Shown here: positions 54,544 to 62,476 of the stretch, piece after piece
Layout of the letters: every line of letters begins with the position of its first letter
Numbering within the stretch: the first letter of the stretch is position 1
From: an uncultured Bacteroides sp.
Lineage (GTDB): Bacteria > Bacteroidota > Bacteroidia > Bacteroidales > Bacteroidaceae
Assembly: GCA_949288715.1 (NCBI GenBank)
Contig: CASELH010000010.1
Location: 1 to 64,000, forward strand
DNA length: 64,000 nucleotides
Direction of reading: 5' to 3'
Position numbers and translations under genes: made by a program
Notes under the pieces: model-generated
What the model was told of the DNA's origin: nothing
The model's input: the letters and a program-made list of their open reading frames with translations, nothing else
The model's database searches: none

Positions 54544-56220
54544 ATGAATAAGATGAAAAAATATAGGAATTTAGCACTGGCCACCGTGGTGGCTCTGGCT
54601 TCGGGTTGCTCGGACATGCTGGACATCAAGCCGACCACCTTTATTTCGGATGAAGCCCTTTGGGAGGATTCCAAGCTTATCAACCAGTTTGTGGCCAATA
54701 CATACGGCTCCATGCTGTGCGGCTTCAACCGCTGCACGGCCGGTGTGGGGCAAGACTGGGCCATGTCGTGGGCCGGAAACCTGGACTCGGGTACGGATGA
54801 CGTGGCCTGTGTGTCCGACTCCCCCATCTACCTGCAGCTGAACAAGGATGCCATCACAGAGCAAAGCTGCCCCTTCATTGAGGAAATATGGCAACAGGAG
54901 TACAAGGTCATCCGCAAGTGCAACATCCTGATTGCCCAGTTGCCCGATGTAGACGAAATGGTGCTCACCGCCGAACAGAAGGCAGTGCTTGATGCCGAAG
55001 CCCGCTTCCTGCGCGCGTTCTGCCACTTTGAGCTGGCACGTACCTTCGGCAAGGCTCCGCTGATGCTGGTGGCACAAGAGCTGACCGACGACCTGCTGGT
55101 GCCCCCTTCCACCTTTGAAGACATTGTGAACTTCATTGTAGACGAGTGCGACACCTATGCCGACAACCTGCCGCTGACCCGCACAGCCGACGAGACCGGA
55201 CACGCCACCAAGGGCGCCTTCCTGGCCTTGAAGTCGCGCGCCTTGCTCTACCTGGCCAGCCCCTTGAACAATGCCGGCGGCGACACGCAGCGTTGGGCCG
55301 CTGCCGCACAGGCTGCCAAAGACGTGATGGACCTCAGCGTTTACCACCTCTACCGCCAGGGCGAGACGCCTTACTACAGCATGGCTTTCGACAAGACGGC
55401 GGCCAATGAGGAAATCATTTTCGAGCGCCGCTTCACCTACCCCGAAGCACCCCACAACATCCACATGATGTGGAGCTCCGACGTCACCGACCATGGCTCG
55501 TGGAACGGCGTGTATCCCACCCAGAACTTGGTGGATGCCTACGAAACAACCAACGGCATGATGATAGACGACCCCGCCAACACCCTGTATGACGACCAGA
55601 ACCCCTATGCCAACCGCGACTCGCGCTTCTACCAGAGCCTGCTGTACCACGGCCTGACGTGGGAGGGCGATGAAATAAACATGCTGCCCGGCGGCTCGTG
55701 CGAGCCCGAGTTGGGCCGCTGGCGCTGCGGCTATGGCTTGCGGAAGTTCATGGAAGAGCTGCCCGGCACCACCAACATCTACGGCGGCTATGCCCAAAGC
55801 AACAACTTCCCCTACTTCCGCTATGCCGAGGTGCTGCTGAACTATGCCGAAGCACAGAACGAGGCACTGGCCGCCCCCGACCAGAGCGTGTACGACGCCA
55901 TCAACGAAGTGCGCGACCGTGCCGGCCAGCCGGGCTTGCCTGCAGGCCTCACCAAGGACGCCATGCGCGAGCGCATCAAGAACGAGCGCCGCGTGGAATT
56001 CCTCATGGAAGAACACCGCTTCTACGACCTGCGCCGCTGGCTTGACGGCGATGTGCTGGCCCAACCCATCATGGGCATGAAGGTGTATGACGAGAATGAG
56101 GACGGCGTGCTGGAGTACGTGGTATCCCAGGTGGAAGAACGTGCCTTCACCGGCGCCCACTACTACCTGCCCATCCCCTTGGCCGAACAGGAAAAGAACC
56201 CCTTGCTGAAAGACGAATGA
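54544..56220 (+). CDS. SusD-type glycan-binding outer-membrane lipoprotein
   Basis: A 558-residue surface lipoprotein that caps the SusC pore and binds the oligosaccharide. Lipobox A-S-G-C (C22 from the first ATG; a second in-frame ATG three codons later is equally possible). Family pattern: D-M-L-D-I-K-P after the lipid site, helical TPR-like core (E-A-R-F-L-R-A-F-C-H-F-E-L-A), and the RagB/SusD C-terminal part (Y-F-R-Y-A-E-V-L-L-N-Y-A-E-A-Q-N-E and E-R-R-V-E-F-L-M-E-E-H-R-F-Y-D-L-R-R-W). Stop overlaps the start of the GH16 gene (ATGA). Confidence 0.96.
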   Translation: MNKMKKYRNLALATVVALASGCSDMLDIKPTTFISDEALWEDSKLINQFVANTYGSMLCGFNRCTAGVGQDWAMSWAGNLDSGTDDVACVSDSPIYLQLNKDAITEQSCPFIEEIWQQEYKVIRKCNILIAQLPDVDEMVLTAEQKAVLDAEARFLRAFCHFELARTFGKAPLMLVAQELTDDLLVPPSTFEDIVNFIVDECDTYADNLPLTRTADETGHATKGAFLALKSRALLYLASPLNNAGGDTQRWAAAAQAAKDVMDLSVYHLYRQGETPYYSMAFDKTAANEEIIFERRFTYPEAPHNIHMMWSSDVTDHGSWNGVYPTQNLVDAYETTNGMMIDDPANTLYDDQNPYANRDSRFYQSLLYHGLTWEGDEINMLPGGSCEPELGRWRCGYGLRKFMEELPGTTNIYGGYAQSNNFPYFRYAEVLLNYAEAQNEALAAPDQSVYDAINEVRDRAGQPGLPAGLTKDAMRERIKNERRVEFLMEEHRFYDLRRWLDGDVLAQPIMGMKVYDENEDGVLEYVVSQVEERAFTGAHYYLPIPLAEQEKNPLLKDE

Positions 56221-57062
56221 TGAAAGGTAAGCTGATATTGTTGACAGGAATACTGGTGGCCATGGTGGGGGCTTCGTGCACCCACCGGCCTGCCGGTGCC
56301 CCGCAGGTGGCGGACAGCCCTTATGTGCCTGCCGGCTACAAGCTGGTGTGGCACGACGAGTTCGACTCCGAAGCCAAAGTCTTGCCCGACACCACGAAGT
56401 GGAAGTACCAGCTGGGCGGAGGAGGCTGGGGCAACCGCGAGTTGCAATACTACGTCCCCGCCGTGCTGGGGCAAGACACCGTGGCCTTTGTGGAAAACGG
56501 CGTGCTGAACATCGTGGCCCTGAGGCCTGCCGCCCCCGTGGAAGGGCATGAATACCTCTCCGCCCGCATGAACTCCAAGCAGAGCTGGACGTATGGCTAC
56601 TTTGAGGCCGGGCTGAAGATGCCCGTAGGCCGCGGCACGTGGCCCGCCTTCTGGATGTTGCCCCAAGACATGAAGAGCTGGCCGCTGGACGGCGAAATAG
56701 ACATCATGGAGCACGTAGGCAGTCACCCCGACTCTGTCTTGGTGACGGTGCATACCCAGAAGTACAACCACACCATCGGCACCCAGAAGGGCGTGCACGC
56801 CATGACTCCCCGCAGCCAAAGCGAGTTTCACGTCTATGCCTTGGAGTGGACTGCAGAGGCTATCAAGGGCTTCGTGGACGGCAAGCAGTGCTTCTTCTAT
56901 CCCAACGAAGGCACCGGCAAGGAAGTCTGGCCGTTCGACGTCCCCTTCTACCTGCTGCTCAACCAAGCCGTAGGCGGTGGCCTCGGCGGGCTGAAGGGGG
57001 TGGACGATGCCTGCTTCCCCGCCACCTACCAGGTGGACTACGTCAGGGTCTATCAGAAATAG
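56217..57062 (+). CDS. glycoside hydrolase family 16 lipoprotein (beta-glucanase)
   Basis: A 281-residue endo-beta-glucanase of family GH16, laminarinase-like. Lipobox G-A-S-C (C21 from the first of two adjacent ATGs) predicts a membrane-anchored, probably surface enzyme. The catalytic signature G-E160-I-D162-I-M-E165-H gives nucleophile, assisting Asp and acid/base. Substrate-cleft residues W-x-x-Q (K-W-K-Y-Q) and F-W-M-L-P, and the C-terminal V-D-Y-V-R-V-Y motif complete the fold. Coupled to SusD by overlap, last gene of the operon. It would cut beta-1,3 (or mixed-linkage) glucan at the surface for import by SusC/D. A palindromic element follows. Confidence 0.94.
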   Translation: MMKGKLILLTGILVAMVGASCTHRPAGAPQVADSPYVPAGYKLVWHDEFDSEAKVLPDTTKWKYQLGGGGWGNRELQYYVPAVLGQDTVAFVENGVLNIVALRPAAPVEGHEYLSARMNSKQSWTYGYFEAGLKMPVGRGTWPAFWMLPQDMKSWPLDGEIDIMEHVGSHPDSVLVTVHTQKYNHTIGTQKGVHAMTPRSQSEFHVYALEWTAEAIKGFVDGKQCFFYPNEGTGKEVWPFDVPFYLLLNQAVGGGLGGLKGVDDACFPATYQVDYVRVYQK

Positions 57063-57090
57063 GCTTGCTGGAAGTTTTTGCTATAAGATA

Positions 57091-57243
57091 GGAGGTGTGT
57101 CAAACAACCTCTGAACGCTTTCTTTTAGGCGCGGATTGCGCGGATTTCACGGATTAAGCTTATTAACATCCGCGTTATTCCGCATAATCCGCGCCTAATA
57201 TGTAACATCTTGAAAGCGTTCATGGGCTTTTGGCACACCTCCC
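57091..57243. repeat. palindromic intergenic element, GCGCGGATT core, copy C (inverted core)
   Basis: Outer arms 57091-57122 and 57212-57243 (GGAGGTGTGTCA... with ...TGGCACACCTCC) are in the same order as copy A, but the core 57126-57198 is the reverse complement of that in copies A and B. This suggests core inversion or independent exchange. Confidence 0.9.
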
Positions 57244-57292
57244 TCTTTTGCCTCCCCGCAGGGCTTTAAGGTCCCGTGCAGTAGCCTTTCAA

Positions 57293-57360
57293 GCCCCGCT
57301 TGCTGGGGTTGAAACGTTGCCATGCCGGGGGAATAGGACACTACCGGGGGCTGTGTCCCC
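57293..57360. repeat. diverged copy of the GCTGGGGTTGAAACG intergenic repeat
   Basis: Shares CGCTTGCTGGGGTTGAAACGTTGCC-type words with 1826-1900; core diverged (ACACTACCGGGGG). The whole stretch 57063-57776 contains this, copy C and the direct repeat below, and no gene. Confidence 0.45.
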
Positions 57361-57408
57361 CCGCATCAATCCCCCCCGGGCTGCGCACCGGAATATGTTG
57401 CAGAAATC

Positions 57409-57449
57409 GCCTTAAATGTAACAGATAAGGCCTTAAATGTAACAGATAA
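57409..57449. repeat. direct repeat GCCTTAAATGTAACAGATAA
   Basis: Two identical 20-bp units, 57409-57428 and 57430-57449, with a period of 21 (two helical turns), about 330 bases before the aminopeptidase gene. Could be a regulator-binding site. Confidence 0.75.
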
Positions 57450-57701
57450 CGGCAATAAATGCAGGAAAAGTGTACTTTGGTACACATAGCATAGAATAGA
57501 ATAGCACAGTAAAGCATAGCAAAGCACATCCCCTTCCTCATAGGGTTTCCCCCGCCACAGGCAGCGTCGGTGAAAACCCCTCCGGCGGGAAAGGGGGCGG
57601 AGGCGAGGGAGGATAGGCCTGTCGGCTTTCTGTAATGAAAAAAGCTGTAGTGCCGGCATGCTTTTTCTGCCGAATCGTGAGGTTTTTCCGTTTTTTTCCT
57701 G

Positions 57702-57709
57702 TAAGTTTG
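57702..57709 (+). promoter_or_regulatory. -7 element (TAAGTTTG) of the aminopeptidase gene
   Basis: Matches TAnnTTTG; 68 bases before the ATG at 57777. No TTTG at -33. Confidence 0.4.
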
Positions 57710-57776
57710 CTTGGCGTTCGCCCCACAGGGGGAGGAAGCACATTGAATAGCCACAAAACATATAAACCGAAAGATT

Positions 57777-59150
57777 ATGTTTGCCAAGGAAACCTACATC
57801 CAGCGCAGGGCCACGCTGAAGAAACAAGTTGGCTCGGGAGTGTTGCTGTTCCTGGGGAATGAGGAGCAGGGGTTGAACTATGAGGACAACACCTTCCGCT
57901 ACCGGCAGGATTCTACGTTTTTATACTACTTCGGGTTGTCGTTTGCCGGGCTGGCGGCCATTATCGACATCGACGAGGACCGGGAGATTATCTTCGGCGA
58001 CGAGCTGAGCATAGACTACATTGTGTGGATGGGTACCCAGCCCACGCTGCACGAGAAGAGCGAGCGGGTGGGCATCGGCGAGACTCGCCCCTATGCCGAC
58101 GTCATGGACTACCTGCACCGCGCCGTGCAGCGGGGGCAGACCATACACTACCTGCCGCCTTACCGTGCCGAGCACAAGCTGAAACTTATGGACTGGCTGG
58201 GACTTCCGCCTGCCCACCAGGAGGGCTCCGTGCCCTTTATTCGTGCCGTGGTGGCGCAGCGCAATCACAAGTCGGCCGAGGAAATAGAGGAGATAGAGAA
58301 GGCCTGCAACGTGACGGCCGACATGCACATTGCTGCCACGCGCTTCATCCGTCCCGGCATGTACGAGTATGAGGTGGTGGCCGAGATGAACTACGTGGCC
58401 GAGCGGAACAACTGCGAACTCTCTTTCGCCACCATTGCCACCATCAACGGGCAGACGCTGCACAACCACTACCACGGCAACAAGATACAGTCCGGCCAGC
58501 TGTTCCTCATAGATGCAGGGGCAGAAGTGCCTTCGGGCTATGCGGGCGACATGTCGTCCACCATCCCCGTCGACAAGACGTTTACCCCGCGCCAGCGTGC
58601 CGTGTACGAGGTGCAGAACGCCATGCACCTGGAGTCGGTCAAGGCACTGCGTCCGGGCATCCCCTACATGGATGTGTACGACCTCTCGGCCCGCGTCATG
58701 GTGGAGGGACTGAAGGAACTGGGACTGATGAAGGGCAATGCCGAGGATGCCGTGCGCGAGGGTGCCCACGCCTTGTTCTATCCCCACGGATTGGGGCACA
58801 TGATGGGCCTGGACGTGCACGACATGGAGAACCTGGGCGAGTTGTGGGTAGGCTACAACGGCCAGCCCAAGAGCACGCAGTTCGGCCGCAAGAGCCAGCG
58901 CCTGGCCATTCCGCTGGAGCCGGGCTTTGTGCACACCGTGGAGCCGGGCATTTACTTCATCCCCGAGCTGATAGACCTGTGGCGCGGGCAGAAGAAGTTC
59001 ACCGACTTCATTAACTACGACAAGGTGGAAAAGTACCGCCACTTTGGCGGCATCCGCAACGAGGAGGATTACCTGATTACCGAGACCGGTGCCCGCCGCC
59101 TGGGCAAGAAAATCCCCTTGACGCCCGACGAGGTGGAGGCGATGAGATAA
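57777..59150 (+). CDS. pepP: Xaa-Pro aminopeptidase (M24B family)
   Basis: A 457-residue metallopeptidase removing N-terminal residues that precede proline. N-terminal aminopeptidase-P domain (about 5-145) and C-terminal pita-bread catalytic domain. Metal ligands are visible in L-I-D-A-G-A-E-V and G-Y-A-G-D-M-S-S-T, H-G-L-G-H-M-M-G-L-D-V-H-D, V-E-P-G-I-Y-F and the late glutamate in G-G-I-R-N-E-E-D. No signal peptide, so cytoplasmic. Length normal for bacterial PepP. Its stop codon is the first base triplet of the inverted-repeat element at 59148-59252, the same arrangement as gpmI at the left end. Confidence 0.95.
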   Translation: MFAKETYIQRRATLKKQVGSGVLLFLGNEEQGLNYEDNTFRYRQDSTFLYYFGLSFAGLAAIIDIDEDREIIFGDELSIDYIVWMGTQPTLHEKSERVGIGETRPYADVMDYLHRAVQRGQTIHYLPPYRAEHKLKLMDWLGLPPAHQEGSVPFIRAVVAQRNHKSAEEIEEIEKACNVTADMHIAATRFIRPGMYEYEVVAEMNYVAERNNCELSFATIATINGQTLHNHYHGNKIQSGQLFLIDAGAEVPSGYAGDMSSTIPVDKTFTPRQRAVYEVQNAMHLESVKALRPGIPYMDVYDLSARVMVEGLKELGLMKGNAEDAVREGAHALFYPHGLGHMMGLDVHDMENLGELWVGYNGQPKSTQFGRKSQRLAIPLEPGFVHTVEPGIYFIPELIDLWRGQKKFTDFINYDKVEKYRHFGGIRNEEDYLITETGARRLGKKIPLTPDEVEAMR

Positions 59151-59252
59151 TTGAGAATTGAGAATTGAGAAATAAGAATAATTGGTTCCCCTTGGGAAAT
59201 AGTCCGTTATAGAGTATTTCTTAATTTTCAATTCTTAATTCTCAATTTTTCA
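59148..59252. mobile_element. gene-less inverted-repeat element (second copy of the IVS-like arms)
   Basis: Arms of about 31 bases, 59148-59179 (TAATTGAGAATTGAGAATTG...) and 59215-59250, match each other and the arms of 786-1227. They enclose only about 35 bases. The pepP stop codon lies in the left arm and the stop codon of the opposing kinase gene at the end of the right arm, so the element fills the whole intergenic space. Confidence 0.7.
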
Positions 59253-60638
59253 AGCGTGCAGCTCCAGCACGAAGCGTGCGCCCTTGCGGTAGGTGGCATC
59301 CAGCGTGAGGGTGCCGTTCATTTTGGTGGCTTCCAGCGAGCAGATGGGGAGGCCCAGGCCATCGCCTTCGGCCAGGTTCCGCACTTGGGCAAAGGGCTTG
59401 AAGAGGTCGGCCTGCTGCTCCTCGGGGATGCCACACCCGGTGTCGGTTACGATGAATTGCTGGGTGTGTGCTCCACGCTTTTTGAAGTCCAGCCATATTT
59501 TGCCGTCGGCGGGGGTGTGCAGGGCGGCGTTTTGCAGGAGGTGGGTCAGTATTTTCCCCACGTGTTCCCGGTTGATTTTAACGGACAGTTTGGGGGCGTT
59601 CACCAGGATAGCGACGTTTTCCTTGGTCTCTCCTTTCACTTTATCTGCAATGTCCTCGCAGAAAGTCAGGGCGTTGGCTTCTTCCAGCGCGTAGAGCTCG
59701 TCCAGCGAGTTCTCCAGTGCCGACATTTCCTCAATATGTGCCGCAAAGGTCTTCAGTGCCTGCACGGCGGGCAAAGTGGCGTCCAGCGTGTCGAGGGTGG
59801 GAGTCATTTGCGCGGAGATGTTCTGTATAAACTTCGTCTTCAGCGCATTGTGCTCGTTGGCGGTACGTATGGCCTTCTGCTGCTTGCGGTTTTTGGCCAG
59901 CAGGCGCAGCAGGGCTATGGCGCCCAGTACCAGTGCGGTGGCCAGCACGGTTGCCAGTATGCCCAGGCCGGCAATGATGTATTGGCGTGTTGCCAGCGAG
60001 CCGTCTTTTTCCTTGATGGTCTGCAGGCTGGCCTGATATTGCGTGTCCAGTTCGTCGTACTTCTGTTGTGCGGCCAGCTGCTGTATGGAGTCGTGGCGGC
60101 TGATGAAGGCACGGACGGCGGCATCGCCTTGCGCGTCCAGGCCGAAGGCATAGTAGTATCTTGTCTTGGTGCGTAGCAGGTCGGCGTCCAGCGAGTCGTT
60201 TTGCGCAGCCTCGGCCCAACCCTCCAGTTGTGCCAGCTGTGCTTTGGCCCGGGTGGGGGTGCGTTGCTTGGTGTAGATGAGCAGGCGCTCGCGTGTGATG
60301 GGGTAGCGCAGGGCAGGCATGGCTTTCCCGCTTTTCTGTTCGCCGTTGGCAACGGTTTGTTCTACGGAGGCGAGCAGTTCAAAGGCTTCCTGGTTGTAAT
60401 TCTCGCGGTGGTAGAGGGCGCTGGCCTGCACGCCGCAGGCCACGGCTTTGTCGTACTGCGTGCCCTGGGCGTATGCGTAGTAAGCCTGCAGGAACAGGTA
60501 GCGTGCCTTGGTGTAGTCTTTTTTGTTGAGGCACTCTTGTGCCTGTTGTCTCAGGTTGTCCCCGCTGTCTTGTGCGGCTGCGGGCAGAAAGCATTGGCAG
60601 ATTGCCATGCAAATCAACATACCGATAACTTTTTTCAT
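59250..60638 (-). CDS. sensor kinase-like protein without the phospho-acceptor histidine
   Basis: A 462-residue membrane protein. Signal peptide to about 22 (A-A-A-Q), TPR-like helical periplasmic domain (about 25-200), coiled segment, membrane helix (about 222-246), then a kinase core. The dimerisation/H-box region reads N-I-S-A276-Q-M-T-P-T-L where S-H-E-x-R-T-P-L is expected, so the histidine is alanine and the following Glu is Gln. The HATPase N box (L-L-Q-N-A-A-L-H-T), G1 (D-T-G-C-G-I-P-E-E), F (F-K-P-F) and G2 (G-D-G-L-G-L-P-I-C) boxes look intact. It could act as an ATP-binding signalling pseudokinase or partner another kinase. No response regulator is adjacent. Confidence 0.85.
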   Translation of the reverse strand: MKKVIGMLICMAICQCFLPAAAQDSGDNLRQQAQECLNKKDYTKARYLFLQAYYAYAQGTQYDKAVACGVQASALYHRENYNQEAFELLASVEQTVANGEQKSGKAMPALRYPITRERLLIYTKQRTPTRAKAQLAQLEGWAEAAQNDSLDADLLRTKTRYYYAFGLDAQGDAAVRAFISRHDSIQQLAAQQKYDELDTQYQASLQTIKEKDGSLATRQYIIAGLGILATVLATALVLGAIALLRLLAKNRKQQKAIRTANEHNALKTKFIQNISAQMTPTLDTLDATLPAVQALKTFAAHIEEMSALENSLDELYALEEANALTFCEDIADKVKGETKENVAILVNAPKLSVKINREHVGKILTHLLQNAALHTPADGKIWLDFKKRGAHTQQFIVTDTGCGIPEEQQADLFKPFAQVRNLAEGDGLGLPICSLEATKMNGTLTLDATYRKGARFVLELHA

Positions 60639-60722
60639 CTTGTTTGAGGTTTTGTCCGCCGTAAAGTTACGGTATTCTTCAGTATGATATACTTCGCAGG
60701 GCAGTTTTTTGTTGCGGAAGCG

Positions 60723-62396
60723 TCAATATTTGAAACTGCTCCCCCCCAGGAACTCCCTCAGCAGGGAGGTGGGCGGGATTTCCTTGTCCTGCACCGGCGT
60801 GAAGTATTTGATGAACTTCAGCAGGCGGTAGGCCTCGGCATACTCCGGGCAGTTGCGGGGCACGCTGTTCAGGATGGGCTCCACGTGGTAGCGCAGCACG
60901 GCAAACTCGAACAGCAAGGCCGAGTTGAACATCACGTCGGCATTCTCCTGGTAGGGGAATATCCACTTGTCTTCGCCGGCGCGCACGCTGGGCCAGCGCG
61001 CTATGGTTTCGCGGGCGGAGTTTCCCCGGTAGTTGTAGTCGCGTATGATGCGGCGCACCAACCGGTTGTCGGTGGTGGGAATCCAGTTGTGGTCGTCCAG
61101 CGAAATGGTGGTGAGTGCCGACACGTAGATTTTGTATTTGTTCTCGTCGGGAATCTGTGGCGTCAGCTCGGGGTTCAGGGCATGGATGCCTTCCAGGATG
61201 AGGATGGTGTTGTCGTCTATGTGCAGTTTGTCTCCCCTGAACTCTTTGTGCCCGGCAGTGAAGTTGTAGTGGGGCAGTTCCACTTCTTCCCCACGCAGCA
61301 GGGCTTGCAACTGCTCGTTGAACAGTTTCAAGTCGAGGGCGTAGAGCGATTCATAGTCGTAGTCTCCATTGGCGTCGCGCGGCGTCTGGTCGCGGTCTAC
61401 AAAGTAGTCGTCCAGCGAGATGGGGTAAGGCTTCAGCCCGTTGGTCATCAGCTGGATGGAGAGCCGCTTGCTGAAGGTGGTTTTCCCCGACGACGACGGC
61501 CCCGATATGAGTACCAGTTTGACGCGCCGGTCGCCGTCGCCCCGGTGGTATATGTCATCGGCTATCTGTGCTATCTTTTTCTCTTGCAAAGCCTCGGCCA
61601 CCTTGATGAGGTCGGTGGCATGCCCGTCTTCGCAGGCGTGGTTAAAGTCGCCCACATTGCTCAGGCCCATGATGTGGTTCCAGCGCAAGTGTTCTTTGAA
61701 CACGTCCAGCATTTTTTCCTGTTTTACCACATCTTCCAGCACATTGGGGTTCTCTTTGCTGGGGATGCGCAGCAGCAGGCCGTCGTAATACTTCACGATG
61801 TCGAACAGCTTGATGAAGCCCGTGCTGGGCAGCAGGTTGCCATAGTAATAGTCCACCGTGTCGCCCAGCGTATAATAATAGGTGTACAAGTCGCCCGACG
61901 TCTCCAGCAGTTTCACTTTGTCGTTCATGCCCCGCTCGCTGAAGATGCGTGCCGCCTCCGTCACGTGGCACTCCGTGCGGTGGAAGGGGATATCCTCAGC
62001 AATGATTTCCTGCATCCGCTTCTTGATGGCCTGCACGTCTTCCAGCTCGATGGGCCGCCCGATGCGCAGGTTGCAGAAGTAACCCTTCGACACCGGGTGC
62101 TCTACATACAGTTTGCCTTTGGGAAACAGCTCGCTCACAGCCTTATAGAGTATGAAGCACAGCGAGCGCACATAGGTGCGCATGCCCGAGGGGTTGCGCA
62201 CGTCCAGAAACTCCACATCCTTGTTGTTGTAGACCCGGAAGTTCAGCCCTTCGGAGCGGTTGTTTACCCTTGCACTCACCACTTGATAGGGAAAATCGAG
62301 GTCTAATGCAGAATAAATCTCTAAAAGACTGCTCCCGACGGGGAAATCTTTATAAATATTATTATTTTTGCAACAGATTTGTAACATGTGTTTCAT
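60723..62396 (-). CDS. nucleoside (uridine) kinase-like P-loop protein
   Basis: A 557-residue cytoplasmic protein: TGS-like ubiquitin-fold N-terminus (about 1-70), threonyl-tRNA-synthetase second-additional-domain-like region (about 80-200; H-P-V-S-K-G-Y-F-C), and a uridine-kinase/phosphoribulokinase P-loop domain from about 275 (L-I-S-G-P-S-S-S-G-K-T-T, later D-D-Y-F-V-D-R and I-L-E-G-I-H-A-L-N). It probably phosphorylates uridine/cytidine; the fused form is common in Bacteroidetes and Firmicutes. ATG 62396 was chosen because the promoter at 62424-62454 excludes the longer upstream frame; a second ATG (62387) is possible. Confidence 0.9.
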   Translation of the reverse strand: MKHMLQICCKNNNIYKDFPVGSSLLEIYSALDLDFPYQVVSARVNNRSEGLNFRVYNNKDVEFLDVRNPSGMRTYVRSLCFILYKAVSELFPKGKLYVEHPVSKGYFCNLRIGRPIELEDVQAIKKRMQEIIAEDIPFHRTECHVTEAARIFSERGMNDKVKLLETSGDLYTYYYTLGDTVDYYYGNLLPSTGFIKLFDIVKYYDGLLLRIPSKENPNVLEDVVKQEKMLDVFKEHLRWNHIMGLSNVGDFNHACEDGHATDLIKVAEALQEKKIAQIADDIYHRGDGDRRVKLVLISGPSSSGKTTFSKRLSIQLMTNGLKPYPISLDDYFVDRDQTPRDANGDYDYESLYALDLKLFNEQLQALLRGEEVELPHYNFTAGHKEFRGDKLHIDDNTILILEGIHALNPELTPQIPDENKYKIYVSALTTISLDDHNWIPTTDNRLVRRIIRDYNYRGNSARETIARWPSVRAGEDKWIFPYQENADVMFNSALLFEFAVLRYHVEPILNSVPRNCPEYAEAYRLLKFIKYFTPVQDKEIPPTSLLREFLGGSSFKY

Positions 62397-62423
62397 CTTC
62401 CTCTCTGGTTTGGGATTCGCCCT

Positions 62424-62454
62424 TAAAGATAGAGGGAATAAAGCACGTTGCAAA
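62424..62454 (-). promoter_or_regulatory. promoter of the nucleoside kinase gene
   Basis: Minus strand TTTG (62451-62454), 19 bases, TATCTTTA (62424-62431). Confidence 0.75.
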
Positions 62455-62476
62455 AGAACCCGCTAAATTATTAGGG

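Noticed and set aside
57635-57862. 75-codon frame overlapping the start of pepP
   Set aside because: No family, no promoter placement, and it overlaps a certain gene in another frame.
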